NCBI RefSeq assembly: GCF_001428665.1
Contig: NZ_LMIJ01000011.1
Location: forward strand, 475,792-539,791
Source: Acidovorax sp. Root219
GTDB taxonomy: Bacteria; Pseudomonadota; Gammaproteobacteria; Burkholderiales; Burkholderiaceae_C
Direction: 5' to 3'
DNA: 64,000 nt
Shown here: piece after piece, positions 52,911-60,582 of the stretch
Layout of the letters: the number at the start of each line of letters is the position of its first letter
Position numbering within the stretch: position 1 is the stretch's first letter
The notes under the pieces: generated by a model
Database searches by the model: none
Seen by the model: the letters and a program-made list of their open reading frames with translations, nothing else
Told to the model about the DNA's origin: nothing
Program-made: the position numbers and the translations under genes

Positions 52911-53213
52911 TTAAGCCTTCACGTCGAGCAGCGAGCCCATCATCTGGTCCTGGGTCTTCACCACCTGCAGGTTGGCCTTGAAGGCGTAGGTGGCCGAGAT
53001 CTGCTCCACGGCTTCCTTCTCCAGCGCCACGCCCTCTTCCTGGCTGCGGCGCACGGATCCGGTCACGCCGGCACCGCCCGGGGCGGCTTGCTGGTCCACC
53101 ACCTCGCTTTTGTAGCGAGGCGTATTCATGTTGGCCACGTTGTTGGCCGAGGCATCCAGCCGCAACTGGGCGGCCTGCATGCCGGAAGAGCCGATCGAGG
53201 AAATGGAGGCCAT
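52911..53213 (-). CDS. Orphan flagellar basal-body-rod-like protein
   Basis: This 100-residue protein resembles the flagellar rod/hook family. The N-terminus MASISSIGSSGMQAAQLRLD, then ASANNVANMNTPRYKS, has the flg_bb_rod pattern (cf. the LxxxANNIANxxTPGYK signature), and the C-terminus QVVKTQDQMMGSLLDVKA resembles the rod/hook C-terminal helix. Normal FlgB and FlgC are about 130 residues, so this one is short. No other flagellar gene is near. It may be a specialised rod-like protein or a remnant with intact termini. Confidence 0.65.
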   Translation of the reverse strand: MASISSIGSSGMQAAQLRLDASANNVANMNTPRYKSEVVDQQAAPGGAGVTGSVRRSQEEGVALEKEAVEQISATYAFKANLQVVKTQDQMMGSLLDVKA

Positions 53214-53298
53214 GGTGGAGTGCTCGCGGTGGCGAAGGATGGCCGGATTATCCCGCGCTGGCGGATTTCACGCGAGACCACCCATCCTGCCGGAATGG

Positions 53299-53688
53299 TC
53301 ACTGGCCCCAGAAGCGGTCCTCCTGCGCCGGGTCGCTGGAGAAAAGAAAGACCTCGGCAATCTTGCCATCCGCGATGCGCAGCAAGTCCACACCGGTCTG
53401 GTCCAGGCTTGCGCCTGCACGCTCGCCCCGGAAGGTGATGGTGACGGCAACCCAGTCCCCGTTTTGCATGTAGTGCCGCGCCTCCGTGATGGCAAACGTC
53501 CCTTGGGAGACTTCCATCATCTTGCCGATCATCGCCCCCACGGCGGCCAGGCCCTGGTGGGTGCCGGAAAACCGGTTGGTGCCGGGCTGGTGCCAGACCA
53601 CGGTGGGCGATACGGTACTGGCCAGCAGGGCCTGATCGCCCGTCTGGGCGGCTCGGATGTAGTTCTTGGCGATGTCGATGGCGGACAT
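53299..53688 (-). CDS. NTF2-like (SnoaL-type) protein
   Basis: This 129-residue protein fits the NTF2/SnoaL-like fold: an N-terminal helix (MSAIDIAKNYIRAAQTGD), strands VVWHQPGTNRFSG, a helix around GLAAVGAMIGKMME, and strands with ARHYMQNGDWVAVTITFRG and GVDLLRIADGKIAEVFLFS. The pocket is apolar, with His and Trp residues. Family members catalyse isomerisation or hydrolysis, or only bind ligand, so function cannot be assigned. It is divergent from an AraC-family gene. Confidence 0.8.
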   Translation of the reverse strand: MSAIDIAKNYIRAAQTGDQALLASTVSPTVVWHQPGTNRFSGTHQGLAAVGAMIGKMMEVSQGTFAITEARHYMQNGDWVAVTITFRGERAGASLDQTGVDLLRIADGKIAEVFLFSSDPAQEDRFWGQ

Positions 53689-53815
53689 GGGGGCTCTCTG
53701 CAGGTGTTGAAGATGGGGTAATTATTGGACTCTTGGTGCGAGAAAGCACGATAGCTCCAAGCCATAGAAAGATACTTATCGGACAAAATGCAGTGAGCAC
53801 ACAACCAAGGAACGT

Positions 53816-54727
53816 ATGGCCCCGAAGCAGGCATGGAACGCCGACATCGAACGGTTCGACTACCGGCCGCCCGGGGCCTACGGGCTGGACCTGGAGGTCT
53901 TCCCGATGTCCGATCTGCGCCAGCGCGGCCCCGAGGGCGAGGTCCACCGCACCCACCGTTATGCCTTCCACATGCTGGTGCTGGTCACCCGGGGAAGCTG
54001 CACGCAAGTGGTCGATTTCGAACCCGTGCCCTGCGCATCCGGATCGCTGCTGGCCATCCGGCCCGGGCAGGCCCACAACTTCGGGCTGGCAGAGGATTGG
54101 GAGGGGTGGGTCATGCTGCTGCGCCCGGAATTCCTGCTCGCGGCCGGTGCTGCGCCGGCCAGCGACCTGCGCCTGGTGGTCGGGCTGGAGCGGTTTCCCG
54201 TGCACCTGGCCCTGGCCGACGGGGAGGCCCGCACGGTGGCGGATGCCATCGTGCAGATGCGCACGGACGCGGCGGCCGATGCGCCTGCGCAGGACCTGCA
54301 CGCGCTGCTGCGCTACCAGCTCTATGCCCTGCTCACGCGGCTGGCCATCGCCCACCACCAGCGCAGCCAGCGTGGTGACAACCGGGAGCCTGCGAACCAC
54401 CGCGCCATGCGGCGTTTCGAGCGTTTTCGGCAATTGCTGGAGCAGCGGTTCGCCGAATGGCACCAGGTGGCGGACTACGCCGGCCCGCTGGGGTGCACGG
54501 AAAAGAGCCTGGCGCGCGCCACCAGCGCTGCGGCCGGCACCAGCGCCAAGGCCTTCATCGCCGCGCGCATCTGCCTGGAAGCCAAGCGCCTGCTGTTGCA
54601 CACCGGCGTGCCCGTGGCACGCATCGCCGAGCGCCTGGGCTTCGGCGAGGCAACCAATTTCAGCAAGTTCTTCCGGCGCGAAACGGGCTGCACCCCGGCG
54701 GAGTTCCGCCGGCAGCAAGTGGTTTGA
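53816..54727 (+). CDS. AraC-family regulator
   Basis: This 303-residue protein has an AraC-type N-terminal sensor (YRPPGAYGLDLEVFPMSDL, then HRTHRYAFHMLVLVTRGSC and LLAIRPGQAHNFG) and a C-terminal AraC helix-turn-helix pair, visible as KAFIAARICLEAKRLLLHTG and RIAERLGFGEATNFSKFFRR. It is divergent from the NTF2-like gene, which is its probable target, with a 127-base gap. There is no membrane segment. The ligand is unknown. Confidence 0.88.
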   Translation: MAPKQAWNADIERFDYRPPGAYGLDLEVFPMSDLRQRGPEGEVHRTHRYAFHMLVLVTRGSCTQVVDFEPVPCASGSLLAIRPGQAHNFGLAEDWEGWVMLLRPEFLLAAGAAPASDLRLVVGLERFPVHLALADGEARTVADAIVQMRTDAAADAPAQDLHALLRYQLYALLTRLAIAHHQRSQRGDNREPANHRAMRRFERFRQLLEQRFAEWHQVADYAGPLGCTEKSLARATSAAAGTSAKAFIAARICLEAKRLLLHTGVPVARIAERLGFGEATNFSKFFRRETGCTPAEFRRQQVV

Positions 54728-54752
54728 TGGCGGAGCCTTGGAAAGCCAGCAG

Positions 54753-55697
54753 TCAGCCCACACCGTGGGCCTGTGCCAGGCATTGCTGGAAGGCCTGCGC
54801 CGCGCGCGAAGGCTCGGGGGAGCGGCGCAGCAGGCCCACGAACTGGCAGCTGTAGCGCAGCAGCGCGGGCTGCACGGCCTGCATCAGGCCGCGCCGCTCA
54901 TAGACCTCGGCATAGTGGTCGGGCAGAAAACCCAGGTAGCGGCCCGAAAGGATCAGCGTGGCGATCGACTCCTGGTCGAAGCCCGTGGCGGTGCGCGACA
55001 GGCGCGCCTGGTGGCTCAACTCCATGTTGGGCGAGTGGTAGCCCAGGCCGGCGAAGGGCTGGTTGCGCAGTGCCTCCCAGTCGAGCGACGCATCGCTGGT
55101 GCCGAACAGTGGGTGGCCGACGCCGCAGTACAGCAGCATGGTCTCGGTGAACAGGTCGGTGTACAGCAGGCTTTGCGAGGCGCGGTGCGCCGGGATGATG
55201 CCGACCTGGTAGGTGCCGTCGATCACCCCGCGCTCGATGGCGTTGATGGTGCCCACGTGCATCTGCAGGTGCACGCCGGGCGCTTGCTGCGCAAATGCGG
55301 CGATGGCCTGGCCGATGCGCGCAGCCGGGTTGGTGGCCGTCTTGTCGAACACGGCTACGGCGAGCTGCCCGCCCATGCGCGCATGGATGTCGTCCACCGC
55401 ATTGCGAAAGCCCTGCACCGAGGCCAGCAGGCGCAGCGTCTCGTCGTAGACGCGCTGGCCCTCGGGGGTGAGGGCGAAACCGGCGCGTCCGCGCCGGCAC
55501 AGAGTCAGGCCCAGCCGGGTCTCCAGGTCCTTGACGTGGCGGCTCACGGTGCTGGTGCCGATGTTCAGTTCCAGCTCGGCGGCCGACATGCCCCCGCACT
55601 CGGCCACGGCCTTGAACACCTGCAACAGGCGCAGGTCCATGTCGCTGAGCTGGCCGAGCACGGCGCGGTTTTTGGTGGTGGTCATCGGGAATGCCAT
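54753..55697 (-). CDS. LysR-family regulator of beta-alanine genes
   Basis: This 314-residue protein has a LysR N-terminal helix-turn-helix (DMDLRLLQVFKAVAECGGMS, then STVSRHVKDLETRLGLTLC) and a periplasmic-binding-protein-like effector domain. Its start at 55697 or 55685 lies next to a perfect inverted repeat. It is divergent from the aminotransferase and mmsA genes, so it probably activates beta-alanine breakdown in response to beta-alanine or its product, as BauR does in Pseudomonas. The ligand is inferred from context. Confidence 0.87.
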   Translation of the reverse strand: MAFPMTTTKNRAVLGQLSDMDLRLLQVFKAVAECGGMSAAELELNIGTSTVSRHVKDLETRLGLTLCRRGRAGFALTPEGQRVYDETLRLLASVQGFRNAVDDIHARMGGQLAVAVFDKTATNPAARIGQAIAAFAQQAPGVHLQMHVGTINAIERGVIDGTYQVGIIPAHRASQSLLYTDLFTETMLLYCGVGHPLFGTSDASLDWEALRNQPFAGLGYHSPNMELSHQARLSRTATGFDQESIATLILSGRYLGFLPDHYAEVYERRGLMQAVQPALLRYSCQFVGLLRRSPEPSRAAQAFQQCLAQAHGVG

Positions 55698-55722
55698 TTA
55701 CTTGCATAAATCCGCAAGTAAA
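55697..55722. promoter_or_regulatory. Candidate LysR operator
   Basis: TTTACTTGC (55697-55705) and GCAAGTAAA (55714-55722) form a perfect nine-base inverted repeat with an eight-base spacer, in the gap between the divergent LysR and aminotransferase genes. A second repeat, CTCTC-TTT-GAGAG, lies at 55734-55746. LysR regulators bind such symmetric sites at divergent promoters. Confidence 0.65.
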
Positions 55723-55838
55723 CATTGATATTGCTCTCTTTGAGAGATTAACACCGGGGACAACAATCCGCACCGAGACCTGCTTTTTTGCCCGGCCTGC
55801 TCCTGCTTTAGCGGCCGTTTTTTGCACTGGAGATTCCC

Positions 55839-57200
55839 ATGAGCTTCGTCAACATCGAAAAACCCGCTTCCGACGCCGGCGGTGACCGCCTGGACGCCGC
55901 CTGGCTCGACGCCCACTGGATGCCCTACACCGCCAACCGCCAGTTCAAGGCGGCTCCGCGCATGATCGTGGAGGGCAGCGGTGCCTATTACACCGATTCG
56001 GACGGCCGCAAGATCTTCGACGGCCTGTCGGGCCTGTGGTGCACCGGCCTGGGCCACGGCCGCCGCGAGATCGCCGAGGCCATTGGCAAGCAGGCGATGA
56101 AGCTCGACTACGCGCCGGCCTTCCAGTTCGGCCACCCGCTCTCGTTCGAACTGGCCAACCGCATCAAGGCCATCACGCCCGACGGCCTCGATTACGTGTT
56201 CTTCACCGGCTCGGGCTCGGAAGCGGCCGACACTTCGCTGAAGATGGCACGTGCCTACTGGCGCGCCAAGGGCCAGGCCAGCAAGACGCGCCTGATCGGC
56301 CGCGAAAAGGGCTACCACGGCGTGAACTTCGGCGGCATCTCGGTGGGCGGCATCGCGGCCAACCGCAAGCTCTTCGGCCAGGGCGTCGAAGCCGACCACC
56401 TGCCCCACACCCAGCCGGCCGCTGGCTCCTTCCACAAGGGCATGCCGCCCACCGGCAAGGAACTGGCCGACCGCCTGCTGGACGTGATCGCGCTGCACGA
56501 TGCCTCGAACATCGCGGCCGTGATCGTCGAGCCCTTCTCGGGCTCGGCCGGCGTGGTGATCCCGCCCGTGGGCTACCTGCAGCGCCTGCGCGAGATCTGC
56601 ACGCAGAACAACATCCTGCTGATCTTCGACGAGGTCATCACCGCCTTCGGCCGCTCGGGCGCCTGGACCGGCGCCGAGGCCTTCGGCGTGACGCCCGACA
56701 TCCTGAACTTCGCCAAGCAGGTCACCAACGGCGCGCAGCCCCTGGGCGGCGTGGTCGCCAGCAAGGACATCTACGACACCTTCATGGCCGCGGGTGGCCC
56801 CGAGTACATGCTGGAGTTTCCGCACGGCTACACCTACTCGGCCCACCCTGTGGCCTGCGCCGCCGGCATCGCCGCGCTGGACCTGCTGCAGAGCGAAGAC
56901 GCCATCGGCCGCGTGAACGCGCTGAGCCCGCATTTCGAGCAGGCCGTGCACAGCCTCAAGGGCAGCAAGCACGTGCTCGACATCCGCAACTACGGCCTGG
57001 CCGCGGGCATCACCATCGCCCCGCTGCCGGGCGAGCCGGCCCGCCGCCCCTACGAGATTGCAATGAACTGCTGGAAGAAGGGCTTTTACGTGCGCTACGG
57101 TGGCGACACCATCCAGCTGGCACCCCCCTTCATCAGCGAGAAGGTCGAGATCGACCGCCTGGTCAACGCCCTGGGCGATGCCCTGGCAGAGACCGCTTGA
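55839..57200 (+). CDS. Omega-amino acid-pyruvate aminotransferase
   Basis: This 453-residue class III aminotransferase probably transfers the amino group of beta-alanine to pyruvate, giving malonate semialdehyde and alanine. PLP residues are Lys293 (NFAKQVTNGAQPLGG) and the Asp of LIFDEVITAFGRSG (264). The aromatic WMPYTANRQF near residues 27-36 is typical of beta-alanine/omega-aminotransferases. It is followed by mmsA after 31 bases and is divergent from a LysR regulator. Confidence 0.92.
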   Translation: MSFVNIEKPASDAGGDRLDAAWLDAHWMPYTANRQFKAAPRMIVEGSGAYYTDSDGRKIFDGLSGLWCTGLGHGRREIAEAIGKQAMKLDYAPAFQFGHPLSFELANRIKAITPDGLDYVFFTGSGSEAADTSLKMARAYWRAKGQASKTRLIGREKGYHGVNFGGISVGGIAANRKLFGQGVEADHLPHTQPAAGSFHKGMPPTGKELADRLLDVIALHDASNIAAVIVEPFSGSAGVVIPPVGYLQRLREICTQNNILLIFDEVITAFGRSGAWTGAEAFGVTPDILNFAKQVTNGAQPLGGVVASKDIYDTFMAAGGPEYMLEFPHGYTYSAHPVACAAGIAALDLLQSEDAIGRVNALSPHFEQAVHSLKGSKHVLDIRNYGLAAGITIAPLPGEPARRPYEIAMNCWKKGFYVRYGGDTIQLAPPFISEKVEIDRLVNALGDALAETA

Positions 57201-57231
57201 GCCCGCCATTTTCCATTCCAATATTGTTGCC

Positions 57232-58749
57232 ATGAACCACGACAAGAACGTTACCACCACCATCGGCCACCTGATCGACGGCCAGATCGTTGCCGACACG
57301 GAGCGCACGCAGCCGGTCTTCAACCCGGCCACGGGCCAGTCCACCTCCAACGTCGCCCTGGCCAGCAAGGCCACGGTGGAGCGCGCCATCGCCTCGGCCG
57401 AGGCGGCCTTCCCGGCCTGGCGCAACACGCCGCCGCTCAAGCGTGCCCGCGTCATGGGCAAGCTCAAGGTACTGCTCGAAGAAAACGCCGACAAGATCGC
57501 CGCCATGATCACGGCCGAGCACGGCAAGGTGCTCAGCGATGCGCACGGCGAGCTGCAGCGCGGCATCGAGAACGTGGAGTACGCCAGCTATGCGCCGGAG
57601 CTGCTCAAGGGCGAACACAGCCGCAACGTCGGCCCCGGCATCGACTCGTGGAGCGAGTTCCAGGCGCTGGGCGTGGCGGCGGGCATCACGCCCTTCAACT
57701 TCCCGGCCATGGTGCCGCTGTGGATGTGGCCCATGGCCGTGGCCTGCGGCAACACCTTCGTGCTCAAGCCCTCCGAGCGCGACCCGAGCAGCACGCTGTT
57801 CATCGCCCAGCTGGCGCTGGAAGCCGGCCTGCCGCCTGGCGTGCTCAACGTCGTCAACGGTGACAAGCTGGCTGTGGACACGCTGCTGCAGGACGCGCGC
57901 GTCAAGGCCGTGAGCTTCGTCGGTTCCACCCCCATCGCCGAGTACATCTACGCCGAAGGCTGCAAGAACGGAAAGCGCGTGCAGGCCCTGGGCGGCGCCA
58001 AGAACCACGCCATCGTTATGCCCGACGCCGACATCGGCAATGCCGTGAGCGCCCTCATGGGCGCCGCCTACGGCAGCTGCGGCGAGCGCTGCATGGCCAT
58101 CCCGCTGGTGGTGGCCGTGGGCGACGAGGCCGGTGATGCCGTGGTGGCGGGCCTCAAGGTCGAAATCGCCAAGATGAAGGTCGGCCCCGGCACCGACAAC
58201 GGCAACGACATGGGCCCTCTGGTGACCAAGCCCCACTTCGAGAAGGTCAAGGCCTATGTGGACAGCGGCGTGGCCGAGGGCGCCACGCTGGTGGTGGACG
58301 GCCGCGGCGTGACCGTGCCCGGCCACGAGGAGGGCTACTTCCTCGGTGCCTGCCTGTTCGACAACGTCAAGCCCGGCATGAAGATCTACCAGGAAGAGAT
58401 CTTCGGCCCCGTGCTCGGCGTGGTGCGCGTCAAGACGCTGCAGGAAGCCATGAAGCTCATCGACGACCACGAGTACGGCAACGGCACCTGCATCTTCACG
58501 CGCGACGGCGAGGCCGCGCGCTATTTCACCGACCACATCCAGGTCGGCATGGTGGGCGTGAACGTGCCCCTGCCCGTGCCGGTGGCCTACCATTCGTTCG
58601 GCGGCTGGAAGCGCAGCCTGTTCGGCGACCTGCACGCCTACGGGCCTGACGCCGTGCGCTTTTACACCAAGCGCAAGACCATCACCCAGCGCTGGCCCTC
58701 GGCCGGCGTGCGCGAAGGCGCGGTGTTCAGCTTCCCCAGCAGCCGCTGA
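57232..58749 (+). CDS. mmsA: CoA-acylating (methyl)malonate-semialdehyde dehydrogenase
   Basis: This 505-residue enzyme oxidises malonate or methylmalonate semialdehyde with NAD+ and CoA to acetyl-CoA or propionyl-CoA. The catalytic cysteine is Cys287 in GSCGERCMAI, in the CoA-type context; NAD-binding residues include VSFVGSTPIAEYIY. It starts 31 bases after the aminotransferase gene, and together the two convert beta-alanine to acetyl-CoA. Length is normal. A terminator follows. Confidence 0.93.
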   Translation: MNHDKNVTTTIGHLIDGQIVADTERTQPVFNPATGQSTSNVALASKATVERAIASAEAAFPAWRNTPPLKRARVMGKLKVLLEENADKIAAMITAEHGKVLSDAHGELQRGIENVEYASYAPELLKGEHSRNVGPGIDSWSEFQALGVAAGITPFNFPAMVPLWMWPMAVACGNTFVLKPSERDPSSTLFIAQLALEAGLPPGVLNVVNGDKLAVDTLLQDARVKAVSFVGSTPIAEYIYAEGCKNGKRVQALGGAKNHAIVMPDADIGNAVSALMGAAYGSCGERCMAIPLVVAVGDEAGDAVVAGLKVEIAKMKVGPGTDNGNDMGPLVTKPHFEKVKAYVDSGVAEGATLVVDGRGVTVPGHEEGYFLGACLFDNVKPGMKIYQEEIFGPVLGVVRVKTLQEAMKLIDDHEYGNGTCIFTRDGEAARYFTDHIQVGMVGVNVPLPVPVAYHSFGGWKRSLFGDLHAYGPDAVRFYTKRKTITQRWPSAGVREGAVFSFPSSR

Positions 58750-58768
58750 TCCCGGCGTGCCCACGCAA

Positions 58769-58793
58769 GAACGGCCCTTCGGGGCCGTTTTTC
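58769..58793 (+). terminator. Terminator after mmsA
   Basis: AACGGCCC and GGGGCCGTT with a short TTC loop form an eight-base stem, followed by TTTTTC, about 20 bases after the mmsA stop codon. Confidence 0.85.
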
Positions 58794-58808
58794 ATGCGCT
58801 GGCCTGGT

Positions 58809-59366
58809 TCAACAGGCGGCGCGGCAGCGCCTTCCGTCGGTCCAGGTCGCGCCTTCGAGCTGTGCCGCATCCAGGTCCACGTTGACCATCTTCGCGCCCG
58901 AGAGGTTGGCGCCGCGCAGGTCGGCCTGCTCCAGGTTCACGTTGACCAGCTCGGCGCCGCGCAGGTCGGCGCCCGAGAGGTTGGCGCGCGACAGGTCCAC
59001 GTTGGTGAACTTGCGGCCGGCCAGCTGGGCGCCTGCGAAGTTGCGGCCCGAGAGGTCGCTGTTCACGTAGTCCCCGCTCTTGCCGCCCTTGCCGGGCTTG
59101 GCATTGGAGGAGTTGGTCACCGTGGTCGACGCGCCCTGCACCACCACGCGGCCGCTGCCGCCGCCGATGGTGGTTTCCACGCGGGCATTGCCGTCCGTGG
59201 CGGTGATGATCTGCTGGCCGTTGACGATCACCGAGGCGTTGTTGTCGCCGGCGATCACCGTACCAGAGCCATTGGAGGCCAGGTTGCGCTGGGCATGGGC
59301 CATGGGCATGCAGGCGGCCAGGGCGGCCAGGCCGACCAGTGCGCTGGCAAAGGTGTTGTTCGTCAT
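58809..59366 (-). CDS. Exported pentapeptide-repeat protein of the CsgG-like locus
   Basis: This 185-residue protein has a signal peptide (ending MAHAQ). Its first part (residues about 27-95) is Gly/Asn/Val-rich with beta-strand-like runs (GTVIAGDNNASVIVNGQQII, then GRVVVQGASTTVTN). A pentapeptide-repeat domain follows (ANLSGADLRGAELVNVNLEQ, then ADLRGANLSGAKMVNVDLD). Pentapeptide repeats form a right-handed quadrilateral beta-helix. The end carries two cysteines (RRCRAAC). The N-terminal part begins with RNLASN, like the end of the repeats of the protein at 62783. It is the last gene of the leftward CsgG-like cluster; an extracellular role is inferred. Confidence 0.8.
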   Translation of the reverse strand: MTNNTFASALVGLAALAACMPMAHAQRNLASNGSGTVIAGDNNASVIVNGQQIITATDGNARVETTIGGGSGRVVVQGASTTVTNSSNAKPGKGGKSGDYVNSDLSGRNFAGAQLAGRKFTNVDLSRANLSGADLRGAELVNVNLEQADLRGANLSGAKMVNVDLDAAQLEGATWTDGRRCRAAC

Positions 59367-59442
59367 GTGTCGGTTTCCTTCCGTCGGTTGTTCGATGGGC
59401 CGGTGTCCAGGCCCGCTCCTACCCAGGAGCGCGGGCTGGACT

Positions 59443-60582
59443 TTAAGGGGGTGTGGCGCTGGCGTCGGTAACAGGCGGTGTCCAACGTAAGCTGGTGAGA
59501 TTCCACAGCGGGTCTTCGCTGCGCCGGGGGCGGTCGGACATCAGATCCCGGCCTTCCTTGCCGCCCGCGCCATCGGTCCTGGCGCTGATGCGCGCAGCCA
59601 GCTCTTCCATCCAGGCGGCGTCCACGCCGCGCGCCGAGTTGTCGCGCGACGAGCGGCTGAAGATCAGCGCCAGGAATTCGCGTGCGCTGCGCGATCCGCC
59701 GTCGGCTGCGCGCCGGTACAGCTGGATGGCCTGGGCGAAATCACGCTGCACGCCGCCCTTGCCCTGGTGGTACAGCTGCGCCAGTTGCAAGGTGGCATCG
59801 GCGTTGCCGTCGTCCGACAGGGTGCGCAGCCGGGCCAGGGTGGCCGATTCGCTGGAGCGGTTCTGGCGCTCCAGGCGCAGGTAGTTGGCGCGGGCCGGGT
59901 TGTACCCCTGTGCCGCCGACAGCACATACATCTCGCGCGCCCGCTCGACGCTGCCGTCGAGCTCCCAGGCCACGGCCAGGTCGTTCATGGCCAGGGGGTC
60001 CCCGTCCTGGGCGGCCTGCTCCAGCAGGCGGCGCGCGTCGCGCAGCTTGCGCGGGCCGGTGATCTGGCCTTCGAGCAGCGATTCGACATAGGTGGCGCGC
60101 ACCAGGCCGGCCGCGCGGGCCTTCTGCAGCCATTCGCGGGCCACCGACAGGTCGCGCTGGCCGCCGGCATTGTCCACGCCCAGCAGGTAGCCATAGCCGG
60201 CCATGCCGCGCACGTCGCCGGCATCGGCGGCGCGGCTCCACCAGCGGCGCGCGGTGGTTGCGGCCTGGGGCAGGCCGGGGTTGGTGTGGTAATACATGCC
60301 GACCTGCACCATGGCGTCGGCATCGCCGGCGTTGGCTGCCTCGATCAGGCTGTTGAGCACCTGCTCGGTGTTGGCCGAGGGCAGACGCAGGGAGCCGCCG
60401 GGCGTCTGGGGCGTGCGGGCCGCACTGCCCTGGGGGGCCGAGGCCGGCTGCGAGGGCAACTGGATCACGGCCTGGGCGGCACCTGCGGCGACCGCGCAGC
60501 AGGCGGCCAGGGACCAGCGCAGGGCCGTCCTGCGTGCCCGGTCGGCGGGCGCGCCCTGGGGTTGCAGTGGGGCGGTTTTCAT
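59443..60582 (-). CDS. Sel1-like repeat protein of the CsgG-like locus
   Basis: This 379-residue protein has an N-terminal hydrophobic segment (ALRWSLAACCAVAAGAAQAV), probably a signal sequence, then several Sel1/TPR-like repeats (residues about 85-310) such as LIEAANAGDADAMVQVGMYY, WWSRAADAGDVRGMAGYGY and LYRRAADGGSRSAREFLAL. Such solenoids bind partner proteins in the periplasm. The first codons overlap the stop of the CsgG-like lipoprotein gene by four bases (ATGA), so the two are translationally coupled, which suggests that it is an accessory factor of the secretion channel. Confidence 0.85.
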   Translation of the reverse strand: MKTAPLQPQGAPADRARRTALRWSLAACCAVAAGAAQAVIQLPSQPASAPQGSAARTPQTPGGSLRLPSANTEQVLNSLIEAANAGDADAMVQVGMYYHTNPGLPQAATTARRWWSRAADAGDVRGMAGYGYLLGVDNAGGQRDLSVAREWLQKARAAGLVRATYVESLLEGQITGPRKLRDARRLLEQAAQDGDPLAMNDLAVAWELDGSVERAREMYVLSAAQGYNPARANYLRLERQNRSSESATLARLRTLSDDGNADATLQLAQLYHQGKGGVQRDFAQAIQLYRRAADGGSRSAREFLALIFSRSSRDNSARGVDAAWMEELAARISARTDGAGGKEGRDLMSDRPRRSEDPLWNLTSLRWTPPVTDASATPP

